In this document: positions 34,180 through 40,325 of the stretch, one piece after another | How positions within the stretch are numbered: position 1 is the first letter of the stretch | Layout of the letters: the number at the start of each line of letters is the position of its first letter | The notes under the pieces: model-generated | What the model saw: only the letters and a program-made list of their open reading frames with translations | What the model was told of the DNA's origin: nothing | Database searches by the model: none | Origin: Hyphochytrium catenoides | Lineage: Eukaryota > Sar > Hyphochytriomycetes > Hyphochytriales > Hyphochytriaceae | Assembly: GCA_900088475.1 (NCBI GenBank) | Contig: FLMG01001735.1 | Coordinates: 2,697 to 43,021, forward strand | DNA length: 40,325 nucleotides | Direction: 5' to 3' | Translations under genes and position numbers: made by a program

Positions 34180-34224
34180 TCTACCCTTTCGCTCCCAATT
34201 CGTCACATCTACCCTTTCGCTCCC
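34179..34224 (+). repeat. Direct repeat of 18 bp
   Basis: ATCTACCCTTTCGCTCCC occurs at 34179-34196 and again at 34207-34224, 28 bp apart, immediately at the outer edge of inverted-duplication arm 2. Confidence 0.85.
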
Positions 34225-34794
34225 GCCATACCGCCACGATGCCGATGTCCGCAGAGAGATGGGCTTCAAGAACCACATATTGGATTGACTAACTCAACCT
34301 GCTAACTCCCTACACGATTTTCTCGATGAGAGTCACCGTCCAGGAAACCTCTTTTAATATTAAAGGAACCACCAAGATAAACCGCTTCCTGAAGATTGTT
34401 GTTCTCACTGAAGCTCTGTCATCTTTATCCTTATATCGCTGCTACTCTTAGATTGCGTCAGGCCTTCGTCCAATCATCCTTCTTTCTGCGCGCTTTGCTA
34501 GTCCTAACAACTAGAAGCCCGATGCAATCCTTGGACCACGGATGGCATGGAGCGCCAGTTGCCAACCAACAAGAAGCATTGATTACCCAGAGACCAAGCC
34601 ACTTCTCCAAAGAGCTAACTAGACCCTAAAGATGATGATGAGCTCGTGGTGGGGAAGAAAGGAAAGCACTGCTGCTGCTGCTGACGCTGCCACTTCCCTT
34701 CCTCCGCTCCTCAGCTTTCCGTTACATGATCTAGACGTTAGCGGTCAGCATCAGTAAATCCTTTGCGCATTGGGAAGAGGAAGGTGAGGTTGGA

Positions 34795-34994
34795 AAGAGA
34801 GAGAACGGGAGAAAGAAGAGAGAGAGAGAGAGAGAGATGAGGATGAGAGAGAAAGAGAGAGGAAGAGAGAGAGAAAGAGGGCGGTAGAGAAGTGGGGGGA
34901 GGACAGAGAGGGAGAGATCGAGAGGGAGAGAGAACGAAGAGAAATGCGAAGAAAAATAGCGAGAGAGAGAAAAAGAGAGGAGAGAGTGAAAGAG

Positions 34995-35030
<36 letters not shown>
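34795..35030 (-). repeat. GA-rich microsatellite (CT on the minus strand)
   Basis: Long GA tracts on the plus strand. Since introns here are CT-rich in the sense direction, this probably marks an intron of a minus-strand gene (see 35126-35548). Confidence 0.6.
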
Positions 35031-35125
35031 AGAATAGTGTCACTAGAAGATCTGATGGAAGGAAGAGGGCAAAGGAAACAACTAGACGACGAGGGCTTAA
35101 GTGCGGGAGTGAGAGAGAGATGGCA

Positions 35126-35548
35126 CTAAAGGGAAACCTTAGACGTGAGAAGAGACCAGACAAAGGCAACAAGCTGGGAGCAGTCCAGGAGGATCGGCTG
35201 GTGACACCTGACCCATGCATGTCGTTCAGAAGAAGACGAGGGCAAGAGCAGTGCAAAATGGGAAGATATCGCTAGATTCCTAGGACAGAAAGAGGATGTG
35301 CGAAGGTCTTCCGTCCTAGGACATTGAGAGGCACAGCTGAAGTGCAGGGGAAGCCATCTAGCCAGAGATCTAATAGCCGCCTCCGCCAGAAGGCTGTGAC
35401 ACCAGCAGCGGAAGATTAGCAGTCCCTTGAGCAGCAGAAAGAGCTGTGGCCAGCAAGTAACTAGAGAGACAGAGACAGAGAGAGGTCGACAAGGGAAATT
35501 AGGGCGGAGCTCAAGCCTTACTGCAAATGTTCCTTCTTCTGCCATCAT
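35126..35548 (-). CDS. Candidate short minus-strand gene, poorly resolved
   Basis: A start with two ATGs at 35548 (MMAEEGTFA) is followed by a strong GTAAG donor and a CT-rich stretch ending CTCTCTAG near 35460, a good intron for this genome. Downstream the reading frame cannot be fixed: one frame is open to 35126 but Leu/Ser/Cys-rich, and another gives ALSAAQGTANLPLLVSQPSG before a stop. The start codon would be only 38 bp from the divergent start of the exchanger gene. Function unknown. Confidence 0.25.
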   Translation of the reverse strand: MMAEEGTFAVRLELRPNFPCRPLSVSVSLVTCWPQLFLLLKGLLIFRCWCHSLLAEAAIRSLARWLPLHFSCASQCPRTEDLRTSSFCPRNLAISSHFALLLPSSSSERHAWVRCHQPILLDCSQLVAFVWSLLTSKVSL

Positions 35549-35586
35549 CTACTCGCTAGAAGGATTAGCATTGCCCTTGAAGCGTT

Positions 35587-36068
35587 ATGGGGAGTGTTAG
35601 GCGGGCGCAATGGCTGCGCTTCTCCTGTTTGCTCGCGACACTATCTGTCGCGCTGTTGGCCATAGTCCTGCCGGCTAGTGCCACTGCTGATGGCAAAGAA
35701 AAGAGAGAGAGAGAGGGTGGCAACAGGAATGCTTCCTCTCTGTCCTCGCAGTCCCCTGAGTTCTGTATGAGCAGCGTCTGGTACGATCCTCTGCAGCTGA
35801 GCAGCCCTTGGACAGCGCCTCTCTACCTCGTGGGCTGTCTCTTCCTCTTCATCTGCATTGTTCTCGTCTGCGAGGAGCACTTTATGGCTGCACTAGCAGA
35901 AGCTGTCAACCTACTCCGTAAGGGCTTCAATCTCTCTTTCCTACCGCACCTCGCCCTGCTTGTTGTCATGGCCCGTATCTCTCAGTCCCGTTCTGCTTTG
36001 CTACGTCTCTCTCGTCCGATACATCGTTGGAAGCATAGGTGCCAATGTCAAGACAGATTCTTAGCACT

Positions 36069-36104
<36 letters not shown>

Positions 36105-37857
36105 CCTACCCACTGATCTTCTCAGGATCTTATTCACGATCCTCTGGCAATTTCTCTTGTTATAGAAAGTCATTGGATGTTCTCTAACCTCCTCTTTCTT
36201 ATCTGCGTTTACGCTTGCGCTTGCTCTTCTTTCTCTCCTCCTTTTTTCTTCCCCCCTCTCTCTGCTTTCTGACCCACTTTTTCTCTCTCTCTCTCTCTCC
36301 CGATCTTAATTCATCTCTTTCTCTCTCTTGTTTGTCCTCTCTTCTCTTCCTCCATCCTTCTCAGGAATATCGACAGAAACGGCGGGGGCGACCTTGGTAG
36401 CTTTCTCCCTTACGGTTCCTCAGATAGTAATAAACCTGAGCATCTTCTACCCAGACGAGCAGTACCAAGAGCAGAACTTCTATCACGTGGTGGGCTCTGT
36501 CGTCTTCAATATGCTCGTCATTCTCTCTCTTTCTGCCCTCGCTTCTTCCAAGGGCTTCCTTTTCTTTGGCTGGAGGACAGCTCTTAGAGATTTGCTCTGC
36601 AACCTTGTCGCCGATGTGATCTTCCTCATTGTGATAGGGGCAAAGAGGTTACGTTGGTACCATCCTCTCTTGCTTCTTTCTGCCTACGCTGCGTATCTGG
36701 CAATCGTCTGGAAGGTAGAAGCTGTCGTCAAATGCTGTTGGCGGAGAGGAAAGAAACGAGCGGAGGAGGGAGAGAAAGACGTACCAGCAAGAGGAGAGAA
36801 AGGAGCGATGCAAATGGAGGGGCCAGCCGGGGCCAAAGAGGAGGAAGGCGAAGAGAGCGAGAGACAGAGAGGGCAAGAGAAGAGACTTTCCACTTTCTTC
36901 TCAAGCAACGGGCGCCTCATAGAGCGATGCGACAACGTGATGCTTCATCCTTACAGACAGAACAGATCTGTGGCCCATGCCTCCTCCAAGATTCTGGAGC
37001 TTACAAGCGACTTTGAGGAGAGAGGAGAGGATGAAGAGAGAGAGTCTCCAACGGCCGGGGAGAGGAGACTGAAGGCAAACTCTATGGTGGCAAGCACTCT
37101 AGAAGACGATGTGCAGCTCTCCTGGGCTAATGGAGGACTAGGGAAAGGATCTGGAGCAGATGCTTCTCTTTCAGGAAACATTCACACAGCATCGTCCTTC
37201 TCTACATCTGCTGACTGCTCCATAAAGGCACCCACAGAGCAGGGGGAAAAAGAGAGGACATCCAAGTCTCTCTCTTCTTCAAACTCGCCTGGTCAACGAG
37301 GGCTATTGAAATGGTTAGGCAGAGCACTCAGAGTCGTCTGTCAACTCATCATCCGCCTTTTGCGCATTACGATCCCCGACTGTGAGTCTCGTCCGTCCTT
37401 GTGGCCTGCCTCTCTCCTTCTCTCCATCTTCTGGATCTGTCTCTTTGACGTCCTTCTCCTTACATGGCTCAGCAAGGCGATATGTCTCTTTGGCCTTCCT
37501 GACTCTATGGTAGCTATGACTTTCTCTGCCGCCGCATCTTCAACTCCTACGGCTATAGTTAGCTGGATCCTCTCCAGGGATGGCTTTGACACGATGGCAA
37601 CTACGGTGGGGCTTGGCGCTAACATTGGGACGGTCTTAGTGGCTCAGGCGGTGCTGATGGGCGCTGTGTTGGCGAGAAAGGGGAGTCTCTCGGTGGATAA
37701 GCTCAAGATTTGTTCCTCTTTGATGGTGGGCTCGCTGCTGATAGTGATGGTGGCTGTGATGACCGGAAGGAGACGAGTGAGCCAGACCACTGGCAAGATA
37801 TTTATTGGACTTTATAGCGTGTTCTTCCTTCTCAGCCTGCTCGCGTTCTATATGTAA
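35587..37857 (+). CDS. Divergent K+-dependent Na+/Ca2+ exchanger (CaCA/NCKX-type) homologue
   Basis: Membrane protein of the cation/Ca2+ exchanger superfamily. Exons 35587-35917 and 36365-37857 join in phase to 607 residues. An N-terminal signal (CLLATLSVALLAIVLPASATA) precedes YLVGCLFLFICIVLVCEEHF and AVNLLRISTETAGATLVAFS, which aligns without gaps with the NCKX segment KLRLSDDVAGATFMAAG. The first alpha-repeat ends VVGSVVFNMLV. A cytosolic loop of about 200 Glu/Lys-rich residues follows, then the second membrane cluster and alpha-repeat 2 (MTFSAAASSTPTAIVSWILS to GLGANIGTVLVAQ). In family members repeat 1 carries Glu in APELF and repeat 2 carries Asp in IPD and NxFD. Here these are Gln (VPQIV), Thr (TPT) and Thr (NIGT). 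Homology is clear, but ordinary Ca2+ exchange is doubtful. Confidence 0.88.
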
Positions 37858-38452
37858 GGAGGTGTTCCCGGTCTACCACTGATCTCTCAGCCTTCCCTGT
37901 TTTTTCTCTTTCTCTATCTTTTGTCCCCCCGTTCTCTCTCTTCTTCCTAGGACAGCTTTAGTCATTCTTAAGAGCCTAACAGTTAGTCTTTAAGAGCTCA
38001 GATGTACGCCTCGCTTAACGGCACAGCGCGCTAGACGTCCCTCCTTGATACTTCTCAGTCCTTCTCTCTTCCCTTCTCCTGTTCTCTCCCTTTACCGAAC
38101 TTTGTGCTGAGGCGTTGGGAGGCCGGAAAAGCTGTCCACACGCTGATCTGCACCTTGCTTTCGCCTTCGGTCTGCACCACTGGTCCCGCCAGAACCTCAT
38201 TCTTGTCTTACTATGTTCTCGTCATCACTCTGTCTATCCCCCTTCCTGTTAACCAGTGTGAAGCCAGGTCTGCGATTGGTCTCATGGCACAGTGGCCGTC
38301 ATGCACTGTCTTCCTTCGTATCTAGAGCTCATCATCATGAATGACGAACGCAGAGATGTAATCGCTATCTGAGACCATTTCCGTCCATGCCTAACTCTAG
38401 AAGCTCTGTAGGCTATGTCTGGCACGTAGCTAGTACATTCAGAACGCCTTAG
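37858..38452. other. 3' flank of the exchanger; possible upstream exons of the next gene
   Basis: Begins with a CT-rich 3' flank. Between about 38320 and 38450 short segments (for example NDERRD and KLCRLCLA) could be exons of the next gene with introns of 27-50 nt, but they are too short to assert. Confidence 0.3.
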
Positions 38453-38954
38453 AAGCAGCAGCATCTCCACTGATCGTCTACGAGCAGCTTACTCTGCTTT
38501 ATGACATGGACTGTGGTGAGTAAACAGCGAAAGAAACGGACGGTCCCTTTCCCTAAAGTTGCCTTCCAGAGCAATGTGACAGTCATCAGTCCAAAGAGCG
38601 AGCTTGATAGTTTATAGCATTCCGTTAAGTGATAGTCAAGCTATTAGCCTGGCTGCTGGCCAATACTCTCTAGTCCAGTCTCCTCGTCCCTTACCAGGAC
38701 ATCACCCTTGTCAGCTTCTTAAATGTATGTGCTGTCTGTTCACCGACAACCAGTGTCAGCCACTGACACTTGCCTTTACCTTACGCCAGTGGTTCAAAGC
38801 AGAAGCTGAACGCGCTGATGAAAGGGACAATCAGGTGAGAAGCGACATCAGGCCGTCCAGGTTCTTCATCAACCACACGGGTTTCCTTCTCCTCTCTGAC
38901 TGTTTTCAGGAGCTCTCAGTGCCACGCAAGGGCTCATACACAGATTTATTATAG
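38453..38954 (+). CDS. 3' exons of an unrecognised small protein
   Basis: Exons 38453-38515, 38559-38609, 38674-38834 and 38910-38954 join in phase to a TAG, about 106 residues. They read ASPLIVYEQLTLLYDMDC, VAFQSNVTVISPKSELD, LTLAFTLRQWFKAEAERADE and ELSVPRKGSYTDLL. The last intron (38835-38909) has a GTGAG donor and a TTTTCAG acceptor and is the best supported. Within the third exon, 38720-38754 could instead be a 35-nt intron, which would change the upstream frame. No domain recognised; the start lies upstream and is not resolved. Confidence 0.4.
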
Positions 38955-39450
38955 CTGTGATGGCCCTGAACCTCCAAAGAAGGCTTCTCTCTACGACTTC
39001 CATTGCCAGCTCTGAAACGAAGGACGATCATGGCTCCTTACGAGTACTTGCTATCAGGAGCGCCTCCCCATATCCTGACATGGTGGCATCTGCTGACCTC
39101 TCCGCAGGGCCCCGTCGTCCCAGCTACGAGTAGATCAGAGCTCCATCAGCGAGGAAGTTTTGATGCTGGAAGTAATAGGAAAGAGGAAAGGATAAGCTTC
39201 TCCGAACCTAACGGAGCGCACATCGGAAAAAATTGGAGGCATAGAGTGAGAGGAAGAGGGCGCGCTGAGAGGAGTAGCTGGCAGCCGTAATGGCTGGCTA
39301 CCTGGAGATGATGGGACGGAGGGAGAAGGAGAAGGAGAACTGCCTTCTTAGCGAGCGGAGCATAAGACGACGAACAGGAGGAGCTATCGTATTGTTCTTG
39401 GCATGCAAGAGAAGCAGAAGAACCTGCAGTGGCGAAGGAGAGTTAGGGAA
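38955..39450. other. Unassigned region
   Basis: A plus-strand frame from an ATG at 39030 to a TAA at 39288 is open and starts MAPYEYLLSGAPPHILTWWH, but it has no recognisable motif, and neighbouring frames are equally open. Left unassigned. Confidence 0.3.
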
Positions 39451-39469
39451 CAGAGAGAGAGAGAGAGAG

Positions 39470-39506
<37 letters not shown>

Positions 39507-39536
39507 GAGAGAGACCGAAAGAGAGACCGAGAGAGA

Positions 39537-39569
<33 letters not shown>

Positions 39570-39906
39570 TGAAAGAGAAAGAAGGTAGTGCGAGAGACAG
39601 AGGCTGATAGAGATATTTTTGCGATCTTTGGGAGAGAGAGAGAAAGAGAGTGAGACAGAGAGAGAAATTGTGTGCGTGTGAGAGAGAGAGAGAGAGAGAG
39701 TGTGTGTGAGAGAGAGAGAGGACTGAAAGAGAAAGAAGGTAGTGCGAGAGACAGAGAGAGAGAGTGAGAGAGAGAGAGACAGAGAGAGAGACAGAGAGAG
39801 AGAGAGTGTGTGTGAGAGAGAGAGTGTGTGTGAGAGAGAGAGAGAAAGAGCACTAAGAGAAAGAAGGATGTGTGAGAGGCAGAGACTGATAGAGATATTT
39901 TTCCGG
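39451..39906 (-). repeat. GA microsatellite with three copies of an embedded block
   Basis: GA/GTGTGA repeat broken by related blocks at 39567-39625, 39721-39756 and 39851-39906. The core is GAAAGAGAAAGAAGGTAGTG, and the first and third copies continue into TGATAGAGATATTTTT. On the minus strand the tract is CT-rich and probably intronic. Confidence 0.8.
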
Positions 39907-40281
39907 TAACTTGTCCAAGAAAGGAGGGTGAGCAGTCCACTTGGCATGAAGAGCCGGTAACGGCAAGGGTCTCAGTTCGGAACTCCTGTTGCAAGAGCCC
40001 CAACCCTGGGGAGAGACAGAGTGAGGAAGAATGGTCAGTGAGAAAGATCAAGGACGGTTTTGCCACTTTACGAAAGCACTCTCAAAGAGACAGAGTGTCA
40101 ATCAAGAGAGACAGAGCCCGTAGACATATTCTAAGGGCATCTGGCAGGATCCTAAAACATCTTCTTCTCCTTATTCGTCCCACTTTACTTTGGCGAGCCT
40201 TCTCTTCTTCAGGTCGTTGGACCTCTGGCAGCCGCTGCCACCTCAAGATATCTGCACCTCATCAGCGCGCAGAACAGCCAC

Positions 40282-40284
<3 letters not shown>
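39907..40284 (-). other. Possible minus-strand exon flanked by CT-rich intron
   Basis: On the minus strand, a CTCTCCCCAG acceptor near 40005 is followed by an open stretch to about 39890; two frames are open (one reads ALHAKWTAHPPFLDKLPEKY). This may be an exon of a gene extending right of the window. Frame and product are undetermined. Confidence 0.3.

Positions 40285-40325
<41 letters not shown>
40285..40325 (-). repeat. Pure GA dinucleotide tract at the window end
   Basis: Uninterrupted GA on the plus strand (CT on the minus strand) to the end of the window. Confidence 0.9.

Larger units (their letters stand above)
33743..34737. other. Gene-poor region with diverged repeats
   Basis: No confident exon on either strand. 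It contains arm 2 of the inverted duplication and a short direct repeat (34179-34224). Short open stretches hint at degraded coding DNA, perhaps an old mobile element, but no reverse transcriptase, integrase or transposase motif is readable. Confidence 0.35.

Noticed and set aside
33743-34630. Degraded retrotransposon coding sequence
   Set aside because: No reverse transcriptase, integrase or protease motif could be read in any frame; only diverged repeats are supported.
39384-40066. Long Ser/Leu minus-strand frames at the right end
   Set aside because: They translate CT repeats and carry no motif.

Overview
This is nuclear DNA from an intron-rich unicellular eukaryote. Genes lie on both strands, each with its own GT-AG introns, and there are no operons. 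Many introns are runs of CT microsatellite on the sense strand; others are very short, about 28-60 nt. The gene set (LisH katanin, hybrid histidine kinase, RhoGEF, RNase P subunit, GPI-type surface protein) fits a flagellated or cilium-derived protist. An alveolate-like lineage is a guess from the style of the surface protein. I rebuilt the exon models by hand from splice sites, phase and family motifs.

Layout. 1-7046 (+): 3' part of a large RhoGEF (end of DH, two PH domains, long low-complexity tail with two SxIP motifs). 7261-11809 (-): katanin p60-like 2 (KATNAL2), about 17 exons, convergent with the RhoGEF. 12184-13918 (+): enoyl-CoA hydratase/isomerase-family protein, divergent from the katanin. 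14555-15801 (+): DOT1-like methyltransferase. 16019-16967 (-): POP5, an RNase P/MRP subunit. 17924-20226 (+): unrecognised basic protein. 21171-24224 (-): coiled-coil protein, possibly RPGRIP1-like. 25283-26638 (-): secreted, N-glycosylated, GPI-type surface protein. 26689-29030 (+): a probable gene of unclear exon structure. 29354-32092 (-): PAS/HisKA/HATPase/REC hybrid histidine kinase. 33015-33621 (-): small unrecognised protein beside a diverged inverted duplication. 35587-37857 (+): a CaCA/NCKX-type exchanger homologue that lacks the usual acidic ion-binding residues. 38453-38954 (+): 3' exons of an unrecognised gene. The window ends in GA microsatellite with a duplicated block.

The genes are independent. 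KATNAL2 and the possible RPGRIP1-like protein would be ciliary, and the SxIP motifs would tie the RhoGEF to microtubule tips. The strongest leads are the exchanger with neutralised alpha-repeats, the in-frame TGA at the 5' end of the histidine kinase with two tiny candidate introns around it, and the paired SxIP motifs in the RhoGEF. I found no CRISPR array, tRNA, rRNA or complete transposon.
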